DNA from: Silvimonas amylolytica
GTDB lineage: Bacteria; Pseudomonadota; Gammaproteobacteria; Burkholderiales; Chitinibacteraceae
Assembly (NCBI RefSeq): GCF_014645555.1
Contig: NZ_BMLY01000011.1
Span: 1-64,000 of the forward strand
Direction: 5' to 3'
DNA: 64,000 bases
Part shown: one piece after another, positions 1 to 10,308 of the stretch
Numbering within the stretch: position 1 is the stretch's first letter
Layout: every line of letters begins with the position of its first letter
Notes under the pieces: generated by a model
What the model was told of the DNA's origin: nothing
Database searches by the model: none
The model's input: only the letters and a program-made list of their open reading frames with translations
Position numbers and translations under genes: made by a program

Positions 1-442
1 TTATGAAACACCGGCTGAACGATTCCAACAGGCTGTTGCATCGACCGGTTGAATCCACAGCCGACAGCGGCCAACCTGGCACATTGGCCTCAACGACTGC
101 TTTGGCCGACGAGCTGCCCATTGGTGGTTGGGGCTGGTGGCAAATCGGCCTGAGGGGGCTTTCCGACCTTTTAGCTGCTATGTCCGCTTGCAATTGCTGA
201 ACAGCCCCTCCGCTGAGGAGTTGGTCCTTTTAAAAAGGGCTGAGGCAATTCAATCCTGGGTTAGTGTCCATCAAGCCCGGACCTGACCATGGCTGCGACT
301 TCTCACTGGATCACGGTTAACTCTCAAGGCCTATAATCCTTATTCGTCTTCCGGGTAAGACTCTTTGGCCGAAAGTTTCTAGCGAGTGAGTGTCTTGGAT
401 TCAAGTAATAGTAACCATCGAAGCCTTGGTAGTTGCCCGCCG
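1..442. other. Gene-poor stretch, no supported gene
   Basis: No convincing gene is visible. A 65-codon open frame at 3-200 has low-complexity content and resembles no family I recognise. Together with the remnants at 1.36-1.75 kb this looks like decayed accessory DNA. The DUF3885-like gene that follows could start as early as the GTG at 386. Confidence 0.5.
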
Positions 443-1063
443 ATGAGATACCAGAAAACGATTGATGGTCTGGTTGAGTCCGGCCCCTACAGGCACGCCC
501 TGTTCTACCATTTTCCCGGAGGACTTCGATTCGAACTTTCTGAGGGAGGCGAACCGCTGCAGCAGGTGTTGGTGGCGCTGCAAAAGGCGACTGTCATCTG
601 CCAGGACGTGTTCGAAGGCGAGAGCCAGATTCTCGTGCACCTGCAAAAATTCGTTTCTGCTTCCGGGTTTGAGCTTCGCAACGTCATACGCGAACTTAAG
701 ACCGCGGGGGTTCCAGTTCCCAAAGAGAGAGAAATCTGGAAGACGCTTCCAGAGGAAAACGAGGACGATTGTTCTCCCGCTTCAGGACGGTGGGTGAACT
801 GTGCTTTTGAGGCCCCCCTATCCATATTGCAGAACCTGCTCTGGTGTGCACTAACTTCGGATTTCCCTTCAGTCAGACCCAATCCAAATTGCTGCGTGTA
901 TCTCGTTCATGCGAATGCACAAATAGTGATCCACCCTTACGACGATCGAGGCATGGATGTCATTTGCCGGACGCCGATAAAGCTGAAAACCCTGTACGAA
1001 AAGCATCACCATTGGCTGCTTGATTTCGACAAAGATGCCATGGCTCAGACATTCAAAACATAA
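443..1063 (+). CDS. DUF3885-like hypothetical protein
   Basis: Cytoplasmic protein of about 206 residues. The C-terminal third contains a YDDRGMDVI block followed by a YEKHHHWLLDFD stretch. As I recall DUF3885 proteins, this matches their conserved end, and the early FYHFPGGLRFEL segment also fits. No biochemical role is established for that family, and members are often stand-alone or sit in polymorphic-toxin immunity neighbourhoods. The start is uncertain: the ATG at 443 gives the family-like N-terminus, while a GTG at 386 would add 19 residues, and neither has a good ribosome binding site. It has no operon partners and is flanked by decayed sequence, so horizontal acquisition is possible. 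Seen: the ORF and motifs. Inferred: the family assignment. Confidence 0.6.
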   Translation: MRYQKTIDGLVESGPYRHALFYHFPGGLRFELSEGGEPLQQVLVALQKATVICQDVFEGESQILVHLQKFVSASGFELRNVIRELKTAGVPVPKEREIWKTLPEENEDDCSPASGRWVNCAFEAPLSILQNLLWCALTSDFPSVRPNPNCCVYLVHANAQIVIHPYDDRGMDVICRTPIKLKTLYEKHHHWLLDFDKDAMAQTFKT

Positions 1064-1358
1064 ACATGAAAAGGCCTAAAGTCAGGCTCTGTTGTGTAGA
1101 CGTGGGAAGGTGAAGGGCAACTGTTCGGCCAAAGCAGACAAAGCAACTGCAGCCATTTATGTCGCATGATGCGTAAAAAGCAGACGTAAAGTCTAATGTC
1201 TGCCACTCACCCATGCTGCCCACTTTGGGGAAATCATTCCGGTCCAAATCTCGGGCTGCCCCAGGTAAAGAAGGCAAACCGACCCATGCCCCGGAATCCA
1301 GATTTGCATGGAAAAAATCCAGAACTAAGTAGGCAACTACAGCAAAGCTTTCGATTCG
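1064..1358. other. Intergenic stretch without recognisable gene
   Basis: I see no open frame with protein-like composition on either strand, and no clear terminator. The sequence lies between the DUF3885-like gene and two truncated gene remnants. Confidence 0.45.
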
Positions 1359-1556
1359 TTAGGAACCACAGAACTTTACTTCCATGTCGCCCACCTCAAG
1401 ATAGATGGCATGCTCCACATCCCACTGCGGTGAAATATAAATCCGCCCTTCGTACAGGAAGCGGTCTGACACTTCTTCACGGCCAGCCACCACCACCGGC
1501 TCGTGGACCACCGATGGATTGGTCGCAAACAGGTTGAAGACGAACCCATCCTCGAT
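1359..1556 (-). pseudogene. C-terminal remnant of an unidentified protein
   Basis: On the minus strand an open frame of about 65 codons has no start codon at its upstream edge, where a TGA lies at 1557-1559, and ends at a TAA at 1359-1361. Its translation is protein-like: GFVFNLFATNPSVV, then REEVSDRFLYEGRIYI, then DVEHAIYLEVGDMEVKFCGS. I do not recognise the family. It overlaps the remnant read on the opposite strand, so the true junction probably lies near 1540, with each fragment real on one side only. The best interpretation is a gene truncated at its 5' end by rearrangement. A chance open frame cannot be excluded. Confidence 0.4.
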
Positions 1557-1748
1557 TCACCGGAGCTGGGGCCGGTGGCAGATGTGCAGACCATCTACCA
1601 GGCGGTCAAACAAATGCGTCTGTTTCCCTTTGGGAGGGCAGGCATTTTGCTGATCGCGTTGCCTGTAGCAGTACCCTTTTTTCTTGTTTGCTTGACCCCG
1701 TTTCCGCTCAAGGTAGTACTTGCCAAGTTGATGGGCGCATTGCTGTGA
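1503..1748 (+). pseudogene. C-terminal remnant of an integral membrane protein
   Basis: The frame encodes PILDSPELGPVADVQTIYQ, a basic loop and a hydrophobic tail (ILLIALPVAVPFFLVCL) ending in LAKLMGALL. This resembles the C-terminus of a multi-pass hypothetical membrane protein family that I recall from Burkholderiales. Intact members are several hundred residues long, and here only about 75-80 remain. In-frame upstream there is a TGA at 1467-1469 and no transmembrane region, so the gene is 5'-truncated. It points away from the minus-strand remnant next to it, as if two broken genes had been joined. Confidence 0.45.
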
Positions 1749-2097
1749 CGGGGTTTTGGTTGTGCGGGATTATGAAATCTTCAGGCAAAGTATAGGGGCG
1801 GCCCTATCTAGGCTGCGGCTTTGTCTCAGTTCCCCCGCAGTGCTGAAGAACAGAACCCCCTCCTGTAACACGCGAAAACCATACCGGCTCTTGTAGCTTC
1901 CCGCACGTTTCGCTTTCGCTGAGATCTGGAGAATTGTAAAAAAACTGGCAGTTTTGTCCATCACTTCCTAATTTAAACCCGTTGGCGAATGTAATAAATC
2001 TGCCATCGCTCTGCCCGCTCAGAATATAAAAAACAAACTATTCCCCCGCTGGTCACCGCACCAGTTCCGTAATTGGTTTTTTATCCAGGACTCAATA
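1749..2097. other. Intergenic region upstream of the alkylsulfatase
   Basis: No supported gene. A 64-codon minus-strand frame at 1770-1964 has no recognisable content. The last 100 bases are more AT-rich and presumably hold the promoter of the alkylsulfatase gene at 2098. Confidence 0.4.
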
Positions 2098-4068
2098 ATG
2101 GAACGCTCCACTTTTTGTCGAACTGTCATCGCCTCCGCACTTTTGCTTGCCCTGGGACACGCTTGGGCGGAAGGGCCCAAACCAGCAACCAGCTTCACCA
2201 AGGCCGAGAACCAGAAGTTGCTGGACTATCTGCCGTTTGATAACAAACAGGATTTTGACGACGTCAAACGCGGCTTCATCGCCGATTTGCCCTCCCCCGT
2301 GATCAAAGGTGCCAAGGGCAATACGGTGATTGATCTCTCGCAGTTCGATTTCCTCAAGCAACAAGGCCCGGCACCAGATACGGTGAACCCGAGCCTGTGG
2401 CGGCAAGAGCAACTGCTGTCTGTGCGCGGCTTGTTCAAGGTCGTCGATGGCGTTTATCAGGTACGCAATATCGACCTGGCCAACATCAGCTTTATCCGCG
2501 GCAAAACCGGCTGGATCGTGATTGATCCGCTGACTTCGGTTGAAACGGCCAAGGCCGCACTGGATCTGATCAACGCCAAGGTAGAAAACCTGCCCGTGAC
2601 GGGCGTGATCTTCACCCACAGCCACGTGGACCACTTCGCCGGGATTCGTGGCGTGGTGAAGGAAGAAGACGTCCGGGCAGGCAAAGTACCGGTCGTGGCG
2701 CCGGAAGGCTTCATGGAAGAGTCGGTGAGTGAGAACGTATTTGCCGGCAATGTGATGAGCCGCCGCGCCTCGTACATGTACGGCAACTTGCTGCCGAAGA
2801 ACCCACAAGGCGCAGTGGGTGCCGGTCTGGGCCTGACCACGGCAGCAGGGACCATTACGCTGTTTGAACCCAGCAAGTTGATCGAAAAAACCGGCGAGAA
2901 AATGACCATCGACGGCGTGGACGTCGTGTTCCAGATGGCCCCCGGCACAGAAGCCCCGGCAGAAATGCTGTTCTACTTCCCGCAGTTCAAGCTGATTGAT
3001 CTGGCGGAAGATGCTACCCATACGCTGCATAACCTGCTGACCATGCGCGGCGCCAAGGTGCGTGATGCATCCAAGTGGGGCAAGACGCTCGATACCACGC
3101 TGGACATGTGGGGCAAGGATGCCGTGGTTTCCATGGGCAGCCATCACTGGCCACAGTGGGGTAATGATCGCGTGGTCAAGCATCTGGAAGACCAGCGCGA
3201 TCTGTACAAATACATTAACGATCAAGTCCTGCGCATGGCCAACGAAGGCCTGACCATGCACGAGATTGCCGATCAGTTTGTCCTGCCGGATGGCCTGGCC
3301 AAAGAGTTCTACAACCGTGGTTACTACGGCGATCTGAAGCACAACGTGCGTTCCACGTACCAGTTCTATCAAGGCTGGTGGGACGGTAATCCGGCCAATC
3401 TGAACCCGCTGCCACCGGTTGAGGAATCGAAGAAGTACGTGGAAATGATTGGTGTGGACAAGATGATGTCCACCGCCAAAGCGGCCTTTGACAAGGGCGA
3501 TTATCGCTGGTCAGCTACCGTGACCAACAAGATCGTATTTGCCCAGCCTGACAACCAGGCGGCCAAAAACCTGGAAGCCGACGCCCTCGAGCAACTCGGG
3601 TATCAGGCCGAATCCGGCCCGGCACGTGACTTCTATCTGTCGGGTGCACAGGAACTGCGTAACGGCATCCAGAAAGCGGCCACCCCCAACACCAGTTCAC
3701 CCGACATTATCCGTGGCATGACCACAGAAATGTTCCTCGACTTCCTGGGCGTGCACTTCAACGGGCCCAAACTGGGCAATCACACTTATCACTTCAACCT
3801 GATCTTCCCGGATACCAAAGAGAAGTTCACGCTTTATGCAGAGAATGGCGTACTGGGTTACGGCAAAGACAAGCAGTACCCCAGCGGGGCCGATGCCACC
3901 ATTACCCTGAATCGCAGCACGCTGGACAAGATCGCCCTGGGGCAACTGAAGCTGGGCAATCTGTCTGAAACCGGGGAGGTGAAGTTTGATGGCGACAAGG
4001 CCAAGTTCAATGAACTGGTGACCTACTTCGACAAGTTCGATTTCTGGTTCCCGATCGCTGCGCCTTGA
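2098..4068 (+). CDS. Linear primary-alkylsulfatase (SdsA1/YjcS family)
   Basis: Predicted periplasmic Zn-dependent alkylsulfatase that hydrolyses primary alkyl sulfates such as SDS to the alcohol and sulfate. Residues 1-24 are a signal peptide ending in HAWA. A metallo-beta-lactamase domain follows, with the metal signature THSHVDHFAGIRG near residue 180 and further ligands in the SHHWPQWGN and EMLFYFP regions. After it come the alkylsulfatase dimerisation domain and a C-terminal SCP2-like domain (about 530-656). The total of 656 residues is the usual family length. It is a single-gene unit followed by a strong terminator. Physiological substrates may be natural sulfate esters used for sulfur or carbon. 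The family assignment is firm. The exact substrate is inferred. Confidence 0.93.
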   Translation: MERSTFCRTVIASALLLALGHAWAEGPKPATSFTKAENQKLLDYLPFDNKQDFDDVKRGFIADLPSPVIKGAKGNTVIDLSQFDFLKQQGPAPDTVNPSLWRQEQLLSVRGLFKVVDGVYQVRNIDLANISFIRGKTGWIVIDPLTSVETAKAALDLINAKVENLPVTGVIFTHSHVDHFAGIRGVVKEEDVRAGKVPVVAPEGFMEESVSENVFAGNVMSRRASYMYGNLLPKNPQGAVGAGLGLTTAAGTITLFEPSKLIEKTGEKMTIDGVDVVFQMAPGTEAPAEMLFYFPQFKLIDLAEDATHTLHNLLTMRGAKVRDASKWGKTLDTTLDMWGKDAVVSMGSHHWPQWGNDRVVKHLEDQRDLYKYINDQVLRMANEGLTMHEIADQFVLPDGLAKEFYNRGYYGDLKHNVRSTYQFYQGWWDGNPANLNPLPPVEESKKYVEMIGVDKMMSTAKAAFDKGDYRWSATVTNKIVFAQPDNQAAKNLEADALEQLGYQAESGPARDFYLSGAQELRNGIQKAATPNTSSPDIIRGMTTEMFLDFLGVHFNGPKLGNHTYHFNLIFPDTKEKFTLYAENGVLGYGKDKQYPSGADATITLNRSTLDKIALGQLKLGNLSETGEVKFDGDKAKFNELVTYFDKFDFWFPIAAP

Positions 4069-4090
4069 TTTGTCGTTATCCATTAGCTGA

Positions 4091-4114
4091 CCGGTGGGGC
4101 CGTGGCCTCACCGG
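4091..4114 (+). other. Hairpin after alkylsulfatase
   Basis: An 11-bp stem (CCGGTGGGGCC with GGCCTCACCGG, one G-T pair) lies 23 nt past the stop codon. There is no T-run after it, so it is probably an mRNA-stabilising or pause hairpin rather than the terminator itself. Confidence 0.4.
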
Positions 4115-4195
4115 CACTGGCATATCTCTTGAATCTAGCGTTTTCTTTTCCTAGGCTCAAATCGTACATCTCATCGGCTCTTGAGCACCTTTTCC

Positions 4196-4226
4196 CCGTC
4201 CTCCCTCCACGTGGACGGTTTTTTTT
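4196..4226 (+). terminator. Rho-independent terminator of the alkylsulfatase gene
   Basis: A CCGTCC/GGACGG stem with an 11-nt loop is followed directly by eight T residues. Confidence 0.8.
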
Positions 4227-4742
4227 GCCTGTTCCAGACCCGTCTTTGGACTCCAACGAATGAGGCTCATGCCACGCAAAGCATTATAAAAAAGACCGCT
4301 CATGTGGGGGGTCAAATACGATACGGAATAACCTACGAGTTTCCGCAAGAGGCCGCTATGCGTCGAATTGCGGCCCCTGAACCGTTGAAGTATGAACGAC
4401 CGATTTGGCCGATTTGCCGCCAATCCCGAGCAAACTGCAGGCAGGTCATTGGTCAAAGCGGACTGTCAGGACTGTCACATGAGTAACCATGAAAATCCGC
4501 TTACGCTACAAAGCGGACCTTTTAGGCATCGGGCTGAAGTGTTTGCTCGGGCTGAATTTGGGGGAGGTCGATGGAATGAAGGTGCGTAGGCTGATCGCAT
4601 TTGATCTGTTGTAAAAAGCCGAGCCAGCTGTTTATGCCTGGTTTGCGCGTCTGATTTTGCCCCTGCCTATACTCATCTGGCATGCCCCGCCCTCTGGGCA
4701 GATCTCAAGCCGGGGTGGCAGAGCAATGATGAGGGGCCGACC
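4227..4742. other. Gene-poor stretch upstream of the phosphorelay operon
   Basis: Short open frames occur on both strands, but none looks like a protein family. One (4392-4589) contains a CQDCH string but has no signal peptide or other haem-protein context. The final 100 bases presumably contain the promoter of the hybrid kinase gene. Confidence 0.4.
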
Positions 4743-7700
4743 ATGACCATCCGCACCAAACTGATCGCACTTGTGAGCGTCATCCTTATGCTCATGATGC
4801 TTCAAGGGGTGATCAACATCATCCGTACGTCCAATTTGCGCGCGATTGTTGAAACAACCTACCAGGATCGCGTGCGTAGCTTGGGCGAGCTAGCCCGGGC
4901 TACTCAGATCTACGAACATGACGTTGTTGGGACGCTGTATCGGCTCAATTCAAAAAATACGGATTGGGAAGAAGCGCGAGCACAACTGTTGCGCGCGCGC
5001 GCCGACATTGCGGCGCAGTGGCATGAATATACCGCCAACCACCAGACAACCGAAGAAGCAAAACTGATCGCATTGACCGCAACGCATATGCGCGTGGGTG
5101 AAGCGGCACTGAACCGCCTGGACACTATTTTGCTGGCACGCGATAACGCGGCGTTGAATGAATTTGTGCACCAGCATATGTCCCCGGTGTTCAACGCGGT
5201 GGGTGACGACCTGCAGCAGCTCATCGAGTTGCAGATGCGGGTGTCCTCCACCAATTTTGCGCGGGCACAATTGGCCTACCAAGGCGCGCTGTTGACCACC
5301 GGCGGCGCATTGGCGCTAGCGTTGCTGCTGGCGACAATCACGGCTTTGGGTCTGATCCGGCAGTTGACACGCAAGATCAGCAGTTTGCAGGCGGCAATGC
5401 TGCGGGCTGAAGTGGACAATGATCTGAGCGCGCGCGCGCAGATCAACGGCGATGATGAAATCGACGGCATTGCTCGTGCCTACAACGCCCTGGCCCAACA
5501 GCTTGAAGATCACCAGGCTGTCCGTGAAGGACTGTTCGTACTGGCAGAGAATGCGCAACCCGCAGAAACACTGACCGGGTTTGGCGAACAGTTGCTGAAT
5601 AAACTGGCCCCCATGCTGCATTGTGGCGCCGCTGCCTTCTATGCCCAGGGCAGCGACGATAGCGGGCTCTTGTACCGCGGCGGCTATGGTTTGAATGCTG
5701 CACAAGGTACCGCACACGAAGAGACCGCGCGCGGCCTGTTGGCCCAAGCCCAACAGGCGCATGCGCCCTTTGAAATCGACGACGTCCCGGCGGGCTATCT
5801 GCACGTGATTTCAGCGCTAGGTGGTGCCGAACCGGCCCATATCGTATTGGTGCCGCTGCGTTTAAGCAACGGGCAAACGGCGGTGATCGAACTGGCCTCG
5901 TTCGGCCCCTTCAATGAGCGTGACTGGCGCATTATCCAGACACTGGCGCTGGTTACGGTGCCGCAACTGGAGGTCCTCCTGCGCACACTGCGCGCCAAAG
6001 AACTGGTTGAAAAACTGCAGCAACAGACCGATGAATTGGCTTCATCCCGCCAGCAATTAATGGAATACGCCCGCACACTTGAACACAACAATTCCGAGTT
6101 GGCCGAAAAAACCGAGCGCCTGGAACAACAAGCGAATGAGCTTGAAGAGCAGAAAGAACAGCTGGCCACCACCGAGAACTGGTTTCGCAGCATCCTGGAA
6201 TCCGCGCCAGATGGCATGTTAGTGGTCGGGGAGAACGGCGATATTGCGCTGAGCAACTGGCAGGTTGAGAGCCTGTTTGGCTATGAACGGGGGGGATTGC
6301 AGGGCAGATCAATCGAACAATTGGTGCCGCAGGTAAACCGGGCAGGACATGACAGATCGCGGGCGGGTTTTGTGGCAGAGGGTGGTGCGCGCAGCATGGG
6401 TGGCCGGGGTGTTGTTATCCGTGGTCTGCGCCAGGACGGCAGCGAGTTTGATGCCGATATCAGTCTATCCGTCTTACCCCAGCGGCCCACGGAAGCGCGT
6501 TTTGTGTGTGTGGCGGTGCGCGATATCACCCAACGCAAGGCAGATGAGGCTGCGCGCGCTGAGCTGGAAGAACTCAATCGCGTCATTCTCACGTCGGCAG
6601 GTGTGGGGGTGATTGGGGTCGATGCGCGCAACCGGCTGGTTTTTGTAAACCCCTACGCGCTGGAACTGCTGCAGGGTGCAGAAGAAGAATTGCTCGGGCG
6701 GGGTTTGCCTGAATTTGACGGCGCAATGGCGCAAACAGACGAGGTGGGCCGTTTTGGCCAGACCGATGGACCTTTGGGCGTATTTGGCAGCGGGCAATCG
6801 GGCTTGTTGCGTCGCCGTGACGGCAGTGTGCTGCCAGTGGATTTTGGTATTTCACCCATGCATAAGGTGGGGGAGCTGGATGGTGCGGTGGTCATTTTTC
6901 GGGATGCTACAGACCGGCTCGAGGCTGAGCAGCAGCAACGCAATGCCAAAGAAGCCGCCGAAGTGGCCACGCGCGCCAAGAGTGATTTTCTGGCCAATAT
7001 GAGCCATGAAATCCGCACGCCCATGAACGCCATCATTGGCATGACTCACTTGGCGTTAAAAACCGAGTTGGCCCCGCGCCAGCAAGATTATCTGAGCAAA
7101 ATCCAGTCATCTGGCCAGCACTTGCTTGGGCTCATCAACGGGATCCTGGATTTTTCCAAAATCGAAGCGGGCAAGCTTGCGCTGGAGACGGTGGCGTTCT
7201 CTCTGGATAAGTTACTGGAAGACGTTGGCGCATTTGTGATGGAAAAAGCCGCCGCCAAATCGCTGGAGCTGGTCTTTGATACCGCGTGCGATGTGCCGCA
7301 TCGGTTCACGGGAGATCCCGTGCGCTTGAAGCAGATATTGATCAACCTGCTGAGTAACGCCATCAAGTTTACTGAGCATGGTCAGATCCGCTTGCATGCC
7401 CATGTGGTCGAAGCCCAAGACGATAACACGTTGCTGTATTTCGCGGTCAGCGATACCGGTATCGGCTTGACTGAGGCGCAGCAATCCAGTTTGTTTCAGT
7501 CTTTCTCTCAAGCGGACGTATCCACTACCCGCAAATATGGCGGCACCGGCCTGGGCCTCGCCATCTGCAAGATGCTCGCCGAGCTGATGGGGGGACAAGT
7601 TGGCGTAGAAAGCACACCAGGTAAAGGGAGCACCTTCTGGTTTACCGTCAGTCTGGGCTCAGTCCCGGTAGCAGACCCTGCGGACAACGATGAAATACTG

Positions 7701-9152
7701 CGTGGCCGCCGGGTACTGGTGGTAGACGACAACGACTTGGCGCGCGACGTGGCGGTCAGGCTGCTGGAAGAACTGGGAATGCGCGCGGACTGCGTCGGCT
7801 CTGGCCACGCCGCCGTCTCTAACGCGCTGCAGGCAGACCACGATGGTGCGCCCTATGAGGTGGTGCTGGTTGACTGGCGCATGCCGGGTATGGATGGCTT
7901 TGCGACGGCGCAGGCGATTTTTTCCAGCGTATTGTCATTGACGCCGCACATAGTGCTGGTCACCGCACATGGTGATGAACACACTTACCGGATGCTGGTC
8001 GAGTGCGGATTGGCTGGGCTGCTGCGCAAACCCGTCAGTTTTGGCCATTTGCGCACCTGCCTGAACGGGCTCTTCGGCGGGCGGCCTGCGACGGATCATG
8101 ATGTATTGGATGAGGGCCAGATCGGCGGCCTGGCTGATCCGGAGCGCCTGACCATCTTGCTGGTAGAAGACAACGATCTTAATCAGCAAGTGGCGGTTGA
8201 ACTGCTGGCCGAGGGGGGTATTCAAGTGGATGTGGCCCAGAACGGTGAGATCGCGCTTGGGCAGATGGCTGCGCGCAATTACGACCTTGTGTTGATGGAC
8301 ATGCAGATGCCGGTGATGGATGGCGTGGCGGCCACCCAGGAGTTACGCCGCCTGGGTTACCGTCAACCCATTGTGGCGATGACCGCCAATGCCATGGCGG
8401 CTGATCGGCAACTGTGCCTGGACGCGGGGATGAATGACCACCTGGCCAAACCGATTGATCCTGGGGCGTTATGGCAAGTGCTCCGACGCTGGTTGCCCGT
8501 TGCAGCCAGAACAGAACCCCCGCCAGAGGCCGCCGATACCGCAAAGCTGGACACACCCATGATAACCGGTCTGGACACCACTGACGGTCTATACAGGGTG
8601 CGTGGCAATGCGCGTGTCTATCATGATCTTTTGCGCCGTTTCGCCCAAGGCCAGCGCAATGCAGTGGCGGCAATGCGTGATGCCCAAGTCGCAGGCGACA
8701 CCGCCACGGCAGTGCGGCTGGCTCATACCACCAAAGGCGTAGCGGGCCAGATTGGCGCGCACGAGGTGCAGGCGTTGGCTGAGGCAGCTGAGCTGGCACT
8801 GGTAGCGGCAAACGGTGATGCCATCGCTGCCGCGCTGAACGCACTGGCAGCGTCTTTGGCGCCATTGGTTACGGCCATTGACGCTGCTATGCCAGAGCCG
8901 GTGGTTGCAGTTGCAGACCACCCCCCCCAGCCAGAGCAACTGGCGCCGGTGTGCGCCAGGTTGACCGCGTTGATGGCCGACAATGATGTCGAAGCCCGCG
9001 ACGTGCTTGAACAGTGGGCTGGTCTGCTGCGCGGCGCATTCAATTCGCGGTTTGGCCTGATCGAAAAAGCGTTGTATGCGTTTGATTTCGACGCGGCACT
9101 GGCAGAATTGCACATTGCCATGGCCATGTCAGGAGTAAAGGCGGAGACATGA
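4743..9152 (+). CDS. Hybrid sensor histidine kinase/response regulator with Hpt domain
   Basis: Inner-membrane unorthodox sensor kinase of 1469 residues. In order it has TM1 (about 7-28), a helical periplasmic sensor, TM2 (about 180-205), HAMP, a GAF-like domain (about 265-415), a coiled coil (about 420-475), two PAS domains (about 478-735), a HisKA domain with phosphoacceptor H755 in [11 protein letters not shown], and a HATPase domain with GTGLGLAI. Two receivers follow, with D1044 ([10 protein letters not shown]) and D1186 ([10 protein letters not shown]), then an Hpt domain with H1328 in [10 protein letters not shown]. All His-Asp-Asp-His relay residues are present. The downstream response-regulator gene starts inside its stop codon (ATGA overlap), so translation is coupled and that protein is the likely output partner. 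The ligand is unknown. Confidence 0.93.
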   Translation: MTIRTKLIALVSVILMLMMLQGVINIIRTSNLRAIVETTYQDRVRSLGELARATQIYEHDVVGTLYRLNSKNTDWEEARAQLLRARADIAAQWHEYTANHQTTEEAKLIALTATHMRVGEAALNRLDTILLARDNAALNEFVHQHMSPVFNAVGDDLQQLIELQMRVSSTNFARAQLAYQGALLTTGGALALALLLATITALGLIRQLTRKISSLQAAMLRAEVDNDLSARAQINGDDEIDGIARAYNALAQQLEDHQAVREGLFVLAENAQPAETLTGFGEQLLNKLAPMLHCGAAAFYAQGSDDSGLLYRGGYGLNAAQGTAHEETARGLLAQAQQAHAPFEIDDVPAGYLHVISALGGAEPAHIVLVPLRLSNGQTAVIELASFGPFNERDWRIIQTLALVTVPQLEVLLRTLRAKELVEKLQQQTDELASSRQQLMEYARTLEHNNSELAEKTERLEQQANELEEQKEQLATTENWFRSILESAPDGMLVVGENGDIALSNWQVESLFGYERGGLQGRSIEQLVPQVNRAGHDRSRAGFVAEGGARSMGGRGVVIRGLRQDGSEFDADISLSVLPQRPTEARFVCVAVRDITQRKADEAARAELEELNRVILTSAGVGVIGVDARNRLVFVNPYALELLQGAEEELLGRGLPEFDGAMAQTDEVGRFGQTDGPLGVFGSGQSGLLRRRDGSVLPVDFGISPMHKVGELDGAVVIFRDATDRLEAEQQQRNAKEAAEVATRAKSDFLANMSHEIRTPMNAIIGMTHLALKTELAPRQQDYLSKIQSSGQHLLGLINGILDFSKIEAGKLALETVAFSLDKLLEDVGAFVMEKAAAKSLELVFDTACDVPHRFTGDPVRLKQILINLLSNAIKFTEHGQIRLHAHVVEAQDDNTLLYFAVSDTGIGLTEAQQSSLFQSFSQADVSTTRKYGGTGLGLAICKMLAELMGGQVGVESTPGKGSTFWFTVSLGSVPVADPADNDEILRGRRVLVVDDNDLARDVAVRLLEELGMRADCVGSGHAAVSNALQADHDGAPYEVVLVDWRMPGMDGFATAQAIFSSVLSLTPHIVLVTAHGDEHTYRMLVECGLAGLLRKPVSFGHLRTCLNGLFGGRPATDHDVLDEGQIGGLADPERLTILLVEDNDLNQQVAVELLAEGGIQVDVAQNGEIALGQMAARNYDLVLMDMQMPVMDGVAATQELRRLGYRQPIVAMTANAMAADRQLCLDAGMNDHLAKPIDPGALWQVLRRWLPVAARTEPPPEAADTAKLDTPMITGLDTTDGLYRVRGNARVYHDLLRRFAQGQRNAVAAMRDAQVAGDTATAVRLAHTTKGVAGQIGAHEVQALAEAAELALVAANGDAIAAALNALAASLAPLVTAIDAAMPEPVVAVADHPPQPEQLAPVCARLTALMADNDVEARDVLEQWAGLLRGAFNSRFGLIEKALYAFDFDAALAELHIAMAMSGVKAET

Positions 9153-10294
9153 CGGATGAACACGGTAAAGCGGTGATTCTTGTGGTGGACGACACGCCCG
9201 ATGTGCTGCATCTGACCACGCAATTGCTCAAACCCAGGTTCCGGATCAAAACGGCCACTACGGGCGAGAAGGGGCTCGAGATTGCTGCGCGCGAGCCTGT
9301 ACCGGATCTGATCCTGCTGGACATCATGATGCCGGGCATTGATGGCTACGACACATGCCTGCAATTGAAGGCGCAAGATGCAACGCGCGATATCCCGGTC
9401 ATCTTTTTTTCTGCGCAGACCGGCCAGATTGATGAAGTGCGCTGTTTTGAAGTGGGCGCGGTGGATTTCATTCCCAAGCCGATCTCACCCGATATCCTGC
9501 AGGCGCGCGTCAACGCCCAACTGGCCCTGAAAACGGTCACCGATCTGCTGCGCGACCAGAACGCGCATCTGGAGCACGAGGTGGCGCGGCGCACGGCAGA
9601 AATGGTGGCCATTCAGGACGTAACCATTACCGCAATGGCCTCGCTGGCAGAAACTCGGGATTCAGAAACCGGCAACCATATCCTGCGCACGCAAAGCTAT
9701 GTAAAGGCTTTGGCCGAAAGCCTGCGGCAGCATCCGCGTTTCGCCGCCATGTTGACCGACCACTATATCGACTTGTTGTTCAAATCGGCGCCACTGCACG
9801 ATATCGGCAAGATCGGCATTCCGGATTTCATTCTGCTCAAGCCTGGCAAACTGACCGTCGAAGAGTTTGAAGTGATGAAAACGCACACCACGCTAGGGCA
9901 CGACGCGCTGGCAAATGCTGAGCGGCTGCTAGGTAGGCCCGTCGAATTTTTTCTGCTGGCCAAAGAGGTAGCGTTGTCCCATCAAGAAAAGTGGGACGGC
10001 AGCGGGTACCCGCAAGCGCTGGTGGGAGATGCCATTCCACTGAGTGCGCGTTTGATGGCAGTGGCCGATGTATACGATGCGCTGATCAGCCGCCGGGTCT
10101 ACAAAGCGCCGATGTCGCACCAAGCGGCGACAGAAATCATCGTGGCCGGCGCAGGCCAACACTTTGACCCGGACATCGTGGCGGCATTTATCACCCTGCA
10201 GGATGAATTCCGGGCCATTGCCGCCCGCTATGCGGACCATGAAAGCGATATTGAGCAGAAGGTGGCCTCGCTCGCCCGCTTCAAACAGACATAA
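9149..10294 (+). CDS. Response regulator with HD-GYP c-di-GMP phosphodiesterase domain
   Basis: A 381-residue RpfG-type regulator. The N-terminal CheY-like receiver has phosphoacceptor D58 in [12 protein letters not shown] short coiled linker leads to an HD-GYP domain with [10 protein letters not shown] (H217, D218) and a C-terminal [11 protein letters not shown] block, both intact, so degradation of cyclic di-GMP is predicted. It overlaps the hybrid kinase by 4 nt and is followed 14 nt later by a third signalling gene. The three form one operon, in which the kinase Hpt domain probably phosphorylates this receiver. Domain calls are firm. The phosphotransfer route is inferred. Confidence 0.93.
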   Translation: MTDEHGKAVILVVDDTPDVLHLTTQLLKPRFRIKTATTGEKGLEIAAREPVPDLILLDIMMPGIDGYDTCLQLKAQDATRDIPVIFFSAQTGQIDEVRCFEVGAVDFIPKPISPDILQARVNAQLALKTVTDLLRDQNAHLEHEVARRTAEMVAIQDVTITAMASLAETRDSETGNHILRTQSYVKALAESLRQHPRFAAMLTDHYIDLLFKSAPLHDIGKIGIPDFILLKPGKLTVEEFEVMKTHTTLGHDALANAERLLGRPVEFFLLAKEVALSHQEKWDGSGYPQALVGDAIPLSARLMAVADVYDALISRRVYKAPMSHQAATEIIVAGAGQHFDPDIVAAFITLQDEFRAIAARYADHESDIEQKVASLARFKQT

Positions 10295-10308
10295 CCGGGA
10301 GTGCTCGG

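Noticed and set aside
2092-3372. 426-codon minus-strand open frame opposite the alkylsulfatase gene
   Set aside because: The composition is rich in His, Gln and Ala, as expected of antisense to a high-GC gene. It has no family motifs, and the plus strand encodes a full alkylsulfatase.
4392-4589. Short frame with a CQDCH string resembling a haem-c motif
   Set aside because: There is a single motif, no signal peptide, no family resemblance and no ribosome binding site. It is probably chance.
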